The notes: generated from the sequence alone by a model not told the origin. DNA of 64,000 nt from Neotamlana sargassicola (GCF_020523965.1 NZ_JAJAPX010000001.1:434001-498000); one strand, 5' to 3'. Counted from the first letter of the stretch, positions 41,937 through 50,130 are shown. Numbers and translations are program-made.

Positions 41937-42989
41937 ATGAAGAAACGAATTTTAATTACTCCTTTAAACTGGGGATTAGGTCATGCTACACGCTGCATAC
42001 CTATTATAAATGCCTTAATACATTTTGGTTTTGAGCCCATAATTGCCAGCGATGGTGTGGCGCTTTCGTTATTGCAAAAAGAATTCCCAGAATTAACCAC
42101 TTTAGAGCTGCCTTCGTATAAAGTAACTTATGCAAAAAAAGGCAAATATTTTAAACTGAAGATTTTAAAAAATTCCCCCAAACTTTTAAAAGCTATTAAA
42201 GCCGAGAAAAAAGTTATTAATTCTATTATTGAAGACTATAACATCGACGGAATAATTTCAGATAATCGCTTAGGCGTTCGAAGTAAAAAAGTACCTTCTA
42301 TTTTTATTACGCATCAACTGAATGTTTTAAGCGGAAATACCACTTGGATTAGCACAAAAATTCATCAGAAAATAATAAAAAAATTTGATGTTTGTTGGGT
42401 TCCAGATACCAACGGAAGCCTTAATTTAAGCGGAAAACTTGGTCATGTAAAGTCCTTTGAAATAGACACTAAATACATTGGGCCTTTAAGCCGATTTAAA
42501 AAAACCGAGGCCGCAATAAAAAACGATGTTATGGTTTTAATTTCTGGACCAGAACCTCAGCGCACATTACTTGAAGAAAAATTACTAAGCGAATTTAAAA
42601 ATTTTAAAGGACAAGTTGTTTTTGTAAAAGGTAAAATGGAACGCGAACAAGTTATTGAAACTGCCGGAAATATTACCATTTACAATTTTATGACCTCGAG
42701 TTTACTTGAAAAAACTATTAACGAGAGCGAATTGGTAATTTCACGATCGGGCTACACGACGGTAATGGACTTAGCAAAACTTAGTAAAAAAGCCTTTTTT
42801 ATACCAACACCCGGGCAATTTGAGCAAGAATATTTAGCTAAACGACTAACCGAATTAGGTTTAGTACCAAGTTGCAAGCAGGACGATTTCACCTTAAAAA
42901 AACTAGAACAAATGGCGCTTTACAAAGGGTTAAAAGCCTTTAATTTTGAGGTTGATTTTGCTGAATTGTTTCAGCCTTTTCTAAAGTAA
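41937..42989 (+). CDS. Glycosyltransferase (family 28-like)
   Basis: The 350-residue protein begins MKKRILITPLNWGLGHATRC, a glycine-rich loop typical of MurG/MGT-type enzymes. The C-terminal half has the nucleotide-sugar-binding segment (VLISGPEPQR, then ELVISRSGYTTVMDLAKL and PTPGQFEQEYLAKRL). These residues suit a UDP-sugar-dependent transferase of the GT-B fold. Acceptor and sugar are unknown. The 3' end overlaps the convergent kinase gene by 50 bp. Confidence 0.82.
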   Translation: MKKRILITPLNWGLGHATRCIPIINALIHFGFEPIIASDGVALSLLQKEFPELTTLELPSYKVTYAKKGKYFKLKILKNSPKLLKAIKAEKKVINSIIEDYNIDGIISDNRLGVRSKKVPSIFITHQLNVLSGNTTWISTKIHQKIIKKFDVCWVPDTNGSLNLSGKLGHVKSFEIDTKYIGPLSRFKKTEAAIKNDVMVLISGPEPQRTLLEEKLLSEFKNFKGQVVFVKGKMEREQVIETAGNITIYNFMTSSLLEKTINESELVISRSGYTTVMDLAKLSKKAFFIPTPGQFEQEYLAKRLTELGLVPSCKQDDFTLKKLEQMALYKGLKAFNFEVDFAELFQPFLK

Positions 42990-44010
42990 AAGAAAACTCG
43001 CTACCAACGTTAAACTCGCTTTCTACATAAATTTTTTCGTCGTGAGCTTCAATAATATGCTTAACGATTGATAGACCTAAACCAGAACCTCCTTCTTTTC
43101 GAGAGCCACTTTTATCGACCCTAAAAAAGCGCTCAAAAAGCCTTGGTATATTCTCTGAGGTAATACCTTCTCCGTTGTCTGTAACACGAACAATTACTTT
43201 GTTTTTAATAAGATTTTCTACGCTAATTTCGGTAGTCCCTTTTTCTCTTCCATATTTAATAGAATTTACTACCAAGTTTACCAAAACTTGCTGAATACGC
43301 TCCTTATCGGCTTTTACAAGAATAGGTTTAGCATAATCTAAATCGAATGTTAGCGTAATTTTTTTCTTTGCAGCTTTCATCTCAAGCATTTCGAAAACAC
43401 TTTTGGCTAGCTCAATAATATCGAAAGTTTCTGTGTTTAAACTTAAATAACCAACTTCAAGTTTGGTAATCATGTCTAAATCTTTTACAATATACCCCAG
43501 TCGCTCAATACCTTTACTGGCTCGTTCTAGGTATTTTTCGCGTATTCCCTCATCGTTCATTGCGCCATCTAAAAGCGTTAAAATATAACCTTGAACTGTA
43601 AAAAGAGGTGTTTTTAGTTCGTGTGAAATATTGCCTAAAAAATCTTTTCTGTATTCTTCACGAATTTTAAGCGATTCAATCTCTATTTTTTTGTCTTTGG
43701 CAAACTTATCAATCTCTTCGGTTAAGGTTCGCATATCGGTAGTAATGGATCCTTTTCGAAAATTTGTAGACTCTAAAAGTGTTAAATCGTCGTATATTTT
43801 TTTTACTCGCTTGTAAATAAATCGCTCTACCCTAAACTGAATAATAATAAAACAGAAAGCATAAACCGTTAAGGCAAAACCAACTGAAAAATACCACTTT
43901 AACTCGTAAAACAACAATAAAAAAACACTCGCTAAGAGTGTTGTTAATACAGTTATATATAACGAGGTATACAAAGCAAACCTGTATGATTTTTTAAATT
44001 TTGTTCGCAT
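42940..44010 (-). CDS. PhoR-like sensor histidine kinase
   Basis: The 356-residue kinase has two membrane helices close together at the N-terminus (about 15-35 and 40-57) with almost no extracytoplasmic loop. The HisKA phospho-acceptor is H130 in FLGNISHELKTP. N and G boxes are VNSIKYG, DNGEGI and GGSGLGLSIVKH. It starts at the last base of the response regulator gene, so the pair is one operon. The short sensor region suggests it is controlled by interaction with another membrane protein, as in PhoR. Its 3' end overlaps the glycosyltransferase gene. Confidence 0.93.
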   Translation of the reverse strand: MRTKFKKSYRFALYTSLYITVLTTLLASVFLLLFYELKWYFSVGFALTVYAFCFIIIQFRVERFIYKRVKKIYDDLTLLESTNFRKGSITTDMRTLTEEIDKFAKDKKIEIESLKIREEYRKDFLGNISHELKTPLFTVQGYILTLLDGAMNDEGIREKYLERASKGIERLGYIVKDLDMITKLEVGYLSLNTETFDIIELAKSVFEMLEMKAAKKKITLTFDLDYAKPILVKADKERIQQVLVNLVVNSIKYGREKGTTEISVENLIKNKVIVRVTDNGEGITSENIPRLFERFFRVDKSGSRKEGGSGLGLSIVKHIIEAHDEKIYVESEFNVGSEFSFTLEKAETIQQNQPQN

Positions 44011-44690
44011 TAATCTACAAACTTATAGCCAACTCCTTTTATTGTTTTAAAGCTTTTGTCGCCTAGTTTTTCTCTTAATTTTCTAATATGAACATCGATA
44101 GTTCTACCACCAACAACCACTTCGTTACCCCAAACAGTATCTAAAATTTCGTCTCTTTTAAATACTTTCCCTGGTTTTGATGCTAGTAAAGATAATAATT
44201 CAAATTCTTTTCGAGGTAAAACAATTTCTTTTCCTTTCGAAGTTATTTTATACTCATCGCGGTTTATTACTAAACTACCCACTTTTACCGTATTGGTAAC
44301 ATCTTCTTCTTTATAACGGCGCAATAATGCTTTTACCTTGCTAACTAACACTTTTGGTTTAATTGGTTTGGTAATATAATCATCGGCACCAGCCTCGAAA
44401 CCAGCAACTTGAGAATAATCTTCACCACGAGCAGTTAAAAAAGTTATAATAGAGTTTTTTAAATCGGGGATTTTTCTAATCATTTCACAAGCTTCAATAC
44501 CATCCATTTCTGGCATCATCACATCTAAAATAATTAATTGAGGAAGTTCTTTTTTTGCTTTTTTTACACCTTCACTTCCGTTTTCGGCAGTAATTACTTG
44601 ATAGCCTTCACTGGATAAATTATAACCAACAATTTCTAAAATGTCTGGCTCATCATCAACAAGCAAAATTTTTATGTCCTTTTTTTTCAT
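44010..44690 (-). CDS. PhoB/OmpR-family response regulator
   Basis: The 226-residue regulator has a receiver domain (D12, D13, phospho-acceptor D56 in IILDVMMP) and a winged-helix DNA-binding domain (about 130-226; LPRKEFELLSLLASKPGKVF, DVHIRKLREKLG). It overlaps the kinase gene by one base. A promoter element lies 28 bp upstream. Targets are unknown; the pair resembles the PhoB/PhoR system that is widely conserved in Flavobacteriia. Confidence 0.95.
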   Translation of the reverse strand: MKKKDIKILLVDDEPDILEIVGYNLSSEGYQVITAENGSEGVKKAKKELPQLIILDVMMPEMDGIEACEMIRKIPDLKNSIITFLTARGEDYSQVAGFEAGADDYITKPIKPKVLVSKVKALLRRYKEEDVTNTVKVGSLVINRDEYKITSKGKEIVLPRKEFELLSLLASKPGKVFKRDEILDTVWGNEVVVGGRTIDVHIRKLREKLGDKSFKTIKGVGYKFVD

Positions 44691-44717
44691 TATAACGTAC
44701 TGCTATTTTTGTGTGAA

Positions 44718-44725
44718 CAAATATA
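44718..44725 (-). promoter_or_regulatory. -7 element of the response regulator operon
   Basis: TATATTTG on the minus strand, 28 bp before the ATG. Confidence 0.5.
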
Positions 44726-44886
44726 AAACTAATAACATAATTTTATTAAAAGTACAGATTTAATAACATTAAGGTAACAATTTACTTAAGAAAACCATGT
44801 GTTTCGACGTATGAATCAAATCTTTAACAGTTTTTTGGCATCACTTTTGTAAGAATTTAGTAATTTTACTTAATCTAAAAGCACCT

Positions 44887-45231
44887 ATGAAAAAAAACTA
44901 CGTTTACATTCTACTATTTGTTCTGGCGTTTTTTACAACCCAATATGGTGTTGCGCAAAGTGATGCAAAATTAGCATCGGTTGCCTCGCAGAATATTGAG
45001 GGCTTAACTATTTACCCCAATCCAGTAAGTAGTGGTAAGGCTTACATTAATATTTCTACTAAATACAATTTTAAAAAACGAGTTGAATTTTACAACGTTT
45101 TAGGCAAACGTGTTTACTCTGTTGTACTTTCTGGAAAGGAATTAAACATCTCTAATTTAAATAGTGGTGTGTATATTCTCAAAATTACCGAGGGTGCCGT
45201 TAGCGAAACTCGTAAATTAGTAATAAAATAA
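44887..45231 (+). CDS. Minimal T9SS protein: signal peptide plus type A sorting domain
   Basis: The 114-residue protein is made of a signal peptide (about 1-23, ending YGVAQ), a linker of about 14 residues and a complete T9SS type A sorting domain from residue 38 (GLTIYPNPVSSGKAYINI, YNVLGKRVYS, LNSGVYILKI, RKLVIK). There is no room for an independent catalytic or binding domain. It is followed by a perfect terminator and then by a larger T9SS protein with the same tail. It may be a surface peptide or a remnant of a lost cargo protein. Confidence 0.85.
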   Translation: MKKNYVYILLFVLAFFTTQYGVAQSDAKLASVASQNIEGLTIYPNPVSSGKAYINISTKYNFKKRVEFYNVLGKRVYSVVLSGKELNISNLNSGVYILKITEGAVSETRKLVIK

Positions 45232-45252
45232 TCCTAATATTATCATATAGTT

Positions 45253-45281
45253 AAAAAACAGCCGTACGGCTGTTTTTTTTT
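45253..45281 (+). terminator. Terminator after the minimal T9SS gene
   Basis: A perfect palindromic stem AAAACAGCC/GGCTGTTTT with a GTAC centre and a T-run. It lies 22 bp after the stop codon. Confidence 0.92.
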
Positions 45282-45336
45282 GGCTTGAACCTAAGTAAAT
45301 AATAGTTTTAGCTTAAATTAAATAATCTCTTTTTTT

Positions 45337-46971
45337 ATGAAAAAACTTTACTTTTTATTACTTACAAGTTTAATATCGTTTGCTTCTTTTGGGCAAGTTA
45401 TTATTACAGAGCTTGCAGACCCAAACAATAATGCTGGGGCAAGATTTGTTGAAATTTATTGTATTGGACCAAGCTCGGTAAATCTAAATGGCTGGGAGCT
45501 TAGACGATGGACAAATTCGAATACAGACCCACAAACAAGTGGTGTAGATTTATCTTCAATAGGTACATTAAACGTTGGGCAATTTGCAATAATTTCGCCA
45601 AATGCTTCAGAATTTGAAGCTGTTTATGGTTTTGCGCCAGACATAAGTACTTCAACTGGAGGTGCCGCCGATAGTAATGGTGATGACAAAATAGCTATTT
45701 TTGATGCATCGGATGCCACAATTGATATTTTTGGAATACCAGGCAATGACGTAAATAATGCTAATATTACCGAAAATTTTGAAGACGGAAGAGCAGAACG
45801 AGCAGCTACGGTAACTGCTCCAAACGCTACATGGACAGAAAGCGAATGGATTAGCGACAACGACCAAGGCTTTGGTTCAGGAGCACAAGATGCACCTGCT
45901 GGATTCGATCCTAAAAGTTGGATTGGAGCACCATCATCATGTGGCGTTTCCTTAGGAACCGCTACTTTTGTTTGTACAACAAACACACTTGGCGATGACA
46001 ATGATACAGTTACAGTAAATATTCCGTATACAGGAGATGATTCCGGAATCACTTCGGTTTCAACTACTTCTGGGGGAGCTATTGGAGGTGACAATCCTGC
46101 TTCTGTCACAGATGGAACCATTACAATTACAGGATTATCTGAAGGTGATGCTTGGGATATTACTTTAAACGGTGGAGATTGCGACAGCACCACAATTAGC
46201 GGAACTATTGGCTCTGATATTTGCGACCCAGCATGTTTCGATTTAAGTGAAGGTAGCGAATTATTTGAGTTAGTTACTGTTACTGCAAACACTGACAACG
46301 ACGAGTGGACAGAAACTAATGGAACATATTCTATGAACGGTTATTGTGGTTCTGGTTGTGCAGAAAATATTGAAACATGGCTAATATTTGGTCCGTTAGA
46401 TATGACAGGTGTAACCGATTTAAATCTTGCACTTAATGCTTCGGAACAATTCGGGACAACAGATTTAATTATAGCTTATACTTCAACATATGCTAATTGT
46501 CCGTCGGCATCAACATGGACTACTTCTCAAACTATTACTGATAGTGGGTTTTATGACATCGACTTATCTGGAATTTCAGGAACTGAAGTATTTATTGGAA
46601 TTCAATATTTAGATGATGGAGCTGATGGGTATTCATCATGGAGCTTATCAAATGTAGCCCTTGAAGCCAATGGAAATTGTCCTACGTTAGGAACAAGACC
46701 AACATCTAACTGTGCGGCATTATCACTTAGCAAAAACCAAATTGAAGGTTTCGATATGTATCCTAACCCAACCAATTTAGGTTATGTAAACATTTTAAGT
46801 GCTAGCAACGATACTATGACTGTTTCTGTATTTGATTTATTAGGAAAACAAGTTTTAAGCAATACTGTTAAAAACAACCAACTTGATGTTTCTAACTTAA
46901 AAAGTGGTATTTACGTTATGAAAGTAAGTCAAAACGATGCTGTTTCGACTAAAAAATTAGTCATAAAATAA
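45337..46971 (+). CDS. T9SS type A secreted protein with lamin-tail domain
   Basis: The 544-residue protein has a signal peptide (about 1-20, SFGQ), then a lamin-tail domain (about 22-140; VIITELADPNNNAGARFVEI and LNGWELRRW) of the kind found in secreted flavobacterial proteins. The middle includes a beta-rich region with cysteine pairs. The last 75 residues form a type A sorting domain (FDMYPNPTNLGYVNI, FDLLGKQVLS, GIYVMKVS, KKLVIK). It is exported by the T9SS and probably fixed to the surface. No catalytic domain is evident. It is followed by a terminator. Confidence 0.88.
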   Translation: MKKLYFLLLTSLISFASFGQVIITELADPNNNAGARFVEIYCIGPSSVNLNGWELRRWTNSNTDPQTSGVDLSSIGTLNVGQFAIISPNASEFEAVYGFAPDISTSTGGAADSNGDDKIAIFDASDATIDIFGIPGNDVNNANITENFEDGRAERAATVTAPNATWTESEWISDNDQGFGSGAQDAPAGFDPKSWIGAPSSCGVSLGTATFVCTTNTLGDDNDTVTVNIPYTGDDSGITSVSTTSGGAIGGDNPASVTDGTITITGLSEGDAWDITLNGGDCDSTTISGTIGSDICDPACFDLSEGSELFELVTVTANTDNDEWTETNGTYSMNGYCGSGCAENIETWLIFGPLDMTGVTDLNLALNASEQFGTTDLIIAYTSTYANCPSASTWTTSQTITDSGFYDIDLSGISGTEVFIGIQYLDDGADGYSSWSLSNVALEANGNCPTLGTRPTSNCAALSLSKNQIEGFDMYPNPTNLGYVNILSASNDTMTVSVFDLLGKQVLSNTVKNNQLDVSNLKSGIYVMKVSQNDAVSTKKLVIK

Positions 46972-46992
46972 TTTTACTACATCATCTTTTTT

Positions 46993-47022
46993 AAAGCGCT
47001 GCCATTGGTAGCGCTTTTTTAT
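46993..47022 (+). terminator. Terminator after the lamin-tail T9SS gene
   Basis: AAAGCGCT and AGCGCTTT pair across a 9-nt loop, then T-run. It overlaps the upstream part of the next reading frame and shows that the next protein does not start at 47005. Confidence 0.85.
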
Positions 47023-47028
47023 TTTATA

Positions 47029-47036
47029 TACTTTTG
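47029..47036 (+). promoter_or_regulatory. Promoter of the acyl-protein synthetase-like gene
   Basis: TACTTTTG matches TAnnTTTG, and TTG at 47005-47007 fits the -33 element with about 21 bp between. It lies 20 bp before the ATG at 47056 and supports that start. Confidence 0.6.
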
Positions 47037-47055
47037 CAATGGTGAAAAATTACTT

Positions 47056-48036
47056 ATGATAAACCCTGAAGACATTTTTAATATAAACTCTAAAGAGGCC
47101 TTTGAGCACATGGCTCTAAAAGTTTTTAAATTTCAGTTTGAGCAAAACAAGGTTTATCGTTCGTTTTGCGATTTGTTGTACAAACACCCAAGTAGTGTAA
47201 AAACCATTCAAGACATTCCGTTTTTACCCATTCAATTTTTTAAAACCCACGATATTTTAAGTAGTCGCGACACTATAAAGACCACGTTTACAAGTTCGGG
47301 AACAACAGGAAGTGCAACTAGTAAACACTTAGTAACCAATTTGAATATTTACGAACAAAGTTTTACCAAGGGTTTCGATCATTTTTATGGCAACGTAAAC
47401 GATTACGTAATTTTAGGTTTACTTCCTTCGTATTTAGAGCGCACAGGCTCGTCGTTAATTTATATGGTAAATTATATGATTAACGCCTCAAAACACCCTG
47501 AAAGTGGCTTTTATTTAAATAACCTTTCCGAGTTAAAAACGACCTTAGAAAAACTAAATTCCGAAGGCAAAAAAGTGCTACTTATTGGCGTTTCATTCGC
47601 GTTATTAGATTTAATTGAACAGCATCAATTCAAACTAAAAAACACAATTGTAATGGAAACCGGAGGCATGAAAGGACGCCGAAAAGAACTTATTAGAGCA
47701 GAATTACACGAACTGTTAAAACAAGGGTTTGGCGTAAACACAATACACAGCGAGTATGGCATGACAGAGTTATTGAGTCAAGCCTATTCCAAAGGTCGCG
47801 GTATTTTTAATTGTCCGCCATGGATGCATGTGCTTACACGCGACACCGAAGATGCTTTAACCATACAAAGCGCCGGAAAAACCGGAGGCATTAATGTTAT
47901 TGATTTAGCTAATATTAATTCCTGCGCCTTTATTGCTACCCAAGATTTAGGAAAAATAAAACCTAATGGCGACATAGAAATTATTGGGCGTTTCGATAAC
48001 TCCGATATTCGTGGTTGCAACCTTATGGTATTTTAA
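47056..48036 (+). CDS. LuxE/acyl-protein synthetase-like enzyme
   Basis: From the ATG at 47056 the protein is 326 residues (MINPEDIFNINSKEAFEHMA). It has the adenylate-forming loop TSSGTTGSATSKH (about 83-95) and resembles the acyl-protein synthetase LuxE family (PF04443), which activates a carboxylic acid with ATP. The late motif HSEYGMTELLSQAYSKG matches the adenylating enzyme superfamily motif A5. There is no luxC or luciferase gene nearby, so bioluminescence is not implied. In Bacteroidota such genes are usually linked to lipid or surface-glycan biosynthesis. Confidence 0.82.
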   Translation: MINPEDIFNINSKEAFEHMALKVFKFQFEQNKVYRSFCDLLYKHPSSVKTIQDIPFLPIQFFKTHDILSSRDTIKTTFTSSGTTGSATSKHLVTNLNIYEQSFTKGFDHFYGNVNDYVILGLLPSYLERTGSSLIYMVNYMINASKHPESGFYLNNLSELKTTLEKLNSEGKKVLLIGVSFALLDLIEQHQFKLKNTIVMETGGMKGRRKELIRAELHELLKQGFGVNTIHSEYGMTELLSQAYSKGRGIFNCPPWMHVLTRDTEDALTIQSAGKTGGINVIDLANINSCAFIATQDLGKIKPNGDIEIIGRFDNSDIRGCNLMVF

Positions 48037-48087
48037 TAGTTCTGTAAGTTTTTGCATTGAACCAAGACTGACTAATAAAATATTAAA

Positions 48088-48537
48088 ATGAAATTATTTT
48101 TAGCACTCTGTTTTTTGAGCATATATTCATTACAAGCACAACAAATAGATTACAACTTAAAAAAAGGTTACGTAGCCGAAGGTTACGACGTGGTTTCCTA
48201 TTTTAAAGACACTCCTGTTGAAGGCAAAAAAGAGCTAACTACCACATACAATGGGGCAAAATTTAAATTTAGTTCCTCAGAAAATTTAGAAAAGTTTAAA
48301 CAAGACCCGGAACGTTATATCCCGCAATATGGAGGCTATTGCGCTTATGCCATAGCAGAGAAAGGCGAAAAAGTTGGGGTAGACCCAGAAACCTATCAAA
48401 TTAAAGACGGCAAACTCTATTTATTTTATAATTCTTGGGGTATAAACACCTTAAAATCGTGGGAAAAAGCGGGCTCTGATAAACTGCAAGCACAAGCCGA
48501 TGGCTACTGGCAAAAAATAAAATTTAAAAAAAATTAA
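48088..48537 (+). CDS. Secreted YHS-domain protein
   Basis: The 149-residue protein has a signal peptide (about 1-18, SLQAQ) and a YHS domain (VAEGYDVVSYF, then YNGAKFKFSSSENLEKFKQDPERYIPQYGGYCAYA). The domain is thought to bind metal or to sense it, but direct evidence is limited. Its two-cysteine GGYCAYA is typical. The gene is followed by a strong terminator. No partner is adjacent, so its function is unclear. Confidence 0.82.
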   Translation: MKLFLALCFLSIYSLQAQQIDYNLKKGYVAEGYDVVSYFKDTPVEGKKELTTTYNGAKFKFSSSENLEKFKQDPERYIPQYGGYCAYAIAEKGEKVGVDPETYQIKDGKLYLFYNSWGINTLKSWEKAGSDKLQAQADGYWQKIKFKKN

Positions 48538-48620
48538 ATTGTTTGTAAGGTGACATTAAATTTCCGACAAAAGAAATGCGAAAAAAAAGAAAGATTATTA
48601 ATTTTGGTTAATTAGTTAAT

Positions 48621-48651
48621 TAAAGCCTGATTTTAAAAAATCAGGCTTTAA
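48621..48651. terminator. Terminator between the YHS gene and the second ssb
   Basis: TAAAGCCTGATTTT and AATCAGGCTTTA form a 12-bp stem between two convergent genes; A/T-rich tails on both sides allow function in both directions. Confidence 0.85.
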
Positions 48652-48667
48652 AATTTTAAAGGGCATT

Positions 48668-49000
48668 TTATTTGCCTAACATAAGTAGTTCGCTACACAC
48701 CACTTCGGTAATGTAACGTTTGTTTCCTTGTTTGTCTTCGTAGCTTCGTGACGTTAATTTACCCTCAATAGCTACCTCATTACCTTTACTTAAATATTTC
48801 TCTATTATTTGTGCCGTTTTACCCCAAGCAACCACTGCGTGCCATTGGGTATCGGTTATTTTTTCGCCTTTATTATTGGTGTAGCTATCGTTTGTAGCCA
48901 TATTAAATTTAGCTAATGTTTTACCCGATTCTAGATTAATAATTTCTGGATTGTTTCCTAAGTTCCCAATCAACTGTACTTTGTTTCTAAGCGTGTTCAT
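48668..49000 (-). CDS. ssb: Second single-stranded DNA-binding protein (short, tail-less)
   Basis: From the ATG at 49000 the protein is 110 residues. It has a full OB-fold (VQLIGNLGNNPEIINLESG, FNMATNDSYTN, TQWHAVVAWGKTAQIIEKYL, VAIEGKLTSRSYEDKQG) but ends SELLMLGK, without the acidic DDDLPF-type tail of the main SSB at 24235. The upstream in-frame extension to 49060 is rejected because it is not conserved. Tail-less SSB paralogues are common in flavobacteria and often belong to mobile or accessory DNA. It is divergent from the orphan array starting at 49213. Confidence 0.9.
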   Translation of the reverse strand: MNTLRNKVQLIGNLGNNPEIINLESGKTLAKFNMATNDSYTNNKGEKITDTQWHAVVAWGKTAQIIEKYLSKGNEVAIEGKLTSRSYEDKQGNKRYITEVVCSELLMLGK

Positions 49001-49098
49001 AATTTTAATTTTTAATGTTAAACAGTTAATACTATCGTGTTTTGTATAACGACATGGCAAAGATGCAACTGGAATAAAATTATAAACGGTTATTAAAC

Positions 49099-49134
49099 AT
49101 TTGTGTTCGTTTGTAAATGTTTGTAGTCGTTTAC
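49099..49134. repeat. Four direct repeats in exact 10-bp phase
   Basis: The hexamers ATTTGT (49099), GTTTGT (49109), GTTTGT (49119) and GTTTAC (49129) start at exact 10-bp intervals, so they lie on one face of the helix. They sit between the divergent ssb paralogue and the first array gene, about 80 bp before the first GTTGCCA box. They could be an operator or a site for a DNA-binding recombinase. Confidence 0.65.
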
Positions 49135-49212
49135 ATCGGCTTAATTAATTTAAAATAAAAGCTCTTTTAAAAACTATTTTGTAGGAATTTTTTATATTTA
49201 TTGTTATTATAA

Positions 49213-49219
49213 GTTGCCA
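49213..49219 (+). other. Right-box-like motif before the first array gene
   Basis: GTTGCCA lies 10 bp before the ATG at 49229, with the same relation to the start codon as the right-hand boxes of the later elements. It resembles the GTTGGCA at 50105-50111. This is a short motif, so chance cannot be excluded. Confidence 0.35.
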
Positions 49220-49228
49220 TTAATTTGA

Positions 49229-49969
49229 ATGAAGAACATTTTAACATACCTCATATTAATATTTCTAATTAGTTGTTCTTCTAAAAAACAGAAAGAAAAA
49301 TTAATTGGAAATTGGTATTCAAATAGCAATGAAAACTATGGTTTTGTAGAGTTTCAATTTTATAATGATTCCCTTATAATCTATGATGAAATGTTAGGAA
49401 AGTTTTCGCAAGAATGGGAAGTTAATAAAGACAAAATTTACTTAACAAATATAAAAGGACTCACTACTAAAAAGCAATTGACCTATTCTTATAAACTAGA
49501 TAAATCTAATAGATTTTTATATCTCAAAGCTTTAGGAGATACCATAATTGAACTACCTAAATTGAGTAAAGCTAAAAATCCCTTTGACTTTTTAAAAAAA
49601 ATATTCGGTTTGAAAATTGAATTACCTACAAAACAAACTAAATTAGTTCGAATAGGCTTCCCTGGTAATTTGAATTTCAATATTTATGCTGGTTATAATA
49701 AGGATAACAAATTAGCTGTCAAAACGGATTTATCATCCGACCTAAACAATTTGGAAAATGAAGTAATTGAGTTTAAAAATAACTCACGTGATGAATTCAA
49801 AAATTTCTTAAGATTTAACTTGATTGCCGACAAAAATATTAATGAGTCTCAAATAGACTCAATCAAAAAGATACTAAAATCAACTTTAATTAAGCAAGTT
49901 TACAGAACATATAAAAGTAAAGAAGCCGATTATGAAAATAATTTAAATTGGTTTGGACAAAAAGAATAA
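49229..49969 (+). CDS. Orphan lipoprotein (array gene 1)
   Basis: The 246-residue protein starts with a lipoprotein signal peptide (lipobox LISC, cysteine about residue 16). Residues 20-85 are lipocalin-like in look (IGNWYSNSNENYGFVEFQFY). The C-terminal half carries TDLSSDLNNLENEVIEF and FNLIADKNINESQIDSIKKI, with a faint resemblance to the periplasmic ExbD domain. I do not recognise the family. The gene is the first of six same-strand orphans separated by related palindromic elements. Confidence 0.6.
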   Translation: MKNILTYLILIFLISCSSKKQKEKLIGNWYSNSNENYGFVEFQFYNDSLIIYDEMLGKFSQEWEVNKDKIYLTNIKGLTTKKQLTYSYKLDKSNRFLYLKALGDTIIELPKLSKAKNPFDFLKKIFGLKIELPTKQTKLVRIGFPGNLNFNIYAGYNKDNKLAVKTDLSSDLNNLENEVIEFKNNSRDEFKNFLRFNLIADKNINESQIDSIKKILKSTLIKQVYRTYKSKEADYENNLNWFGQKE

Positions 49970-49976
49970 AAACTAA

Positions 49977-50111
49977 TGCCAACACCGTGTAAAAAACATT
50001 GCTTATTTTAGTTAAGCCGTTTGGTCGTTGCTTTGTTTGCTAGCTTCTGATTTTCCTTCGGAAAATCCTCGCACTCAAACACGCAACGTTCCTTACACAT
50101 CAACGTTGGCA
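49977..50111 (+). repeat. Array element A: attC-like imperfect palindrome
   Basis: The element folds end to end. TGCCAAC (49977-49983) pairs with GTTGGCA (50105-50111). GTGTAA (49987-49992) pairs with TTACAC (50093-50098). CGTTGC (50026-50031) pairs with GCAACG (50083-50088). GTTTG (50035-50039) pairs with CAAAC (50076-50080). The tip is an 8-bp stem GATTTTCC/GGAAAATC with a TTC loop (50049-50067). Unequal spacers (3 and 6 nt) between the two outer pairs leave extrahelical bases, as in integron attC sites. It ends 20 bp before the next start codon. Confidence 0.72.
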
Positions 50112-50130
50112 ACAAGCTGAAAAAACAATC

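Noticed and set aside
45624-46298. Minus-strand ORF of 224 residues over the lamin-tail T9SS gene
   Set aside because: The plus-strand gene has a signal peptide, domain motifs and T9SS tail; the antisense frame is a Ser/Pro/Val-rich shadow.
47005-47055. Upstream start for the LuxE-like protein
   Set aside because: The region contains the previous gene's terminator and the -7 promoter element; the protein starts at 47056.
47056-48036. Part of a bioluminescence operon
   Set aside because: No luxC, luxD or luxAB genes are present; only the acyl-activating enzyme family is shared.
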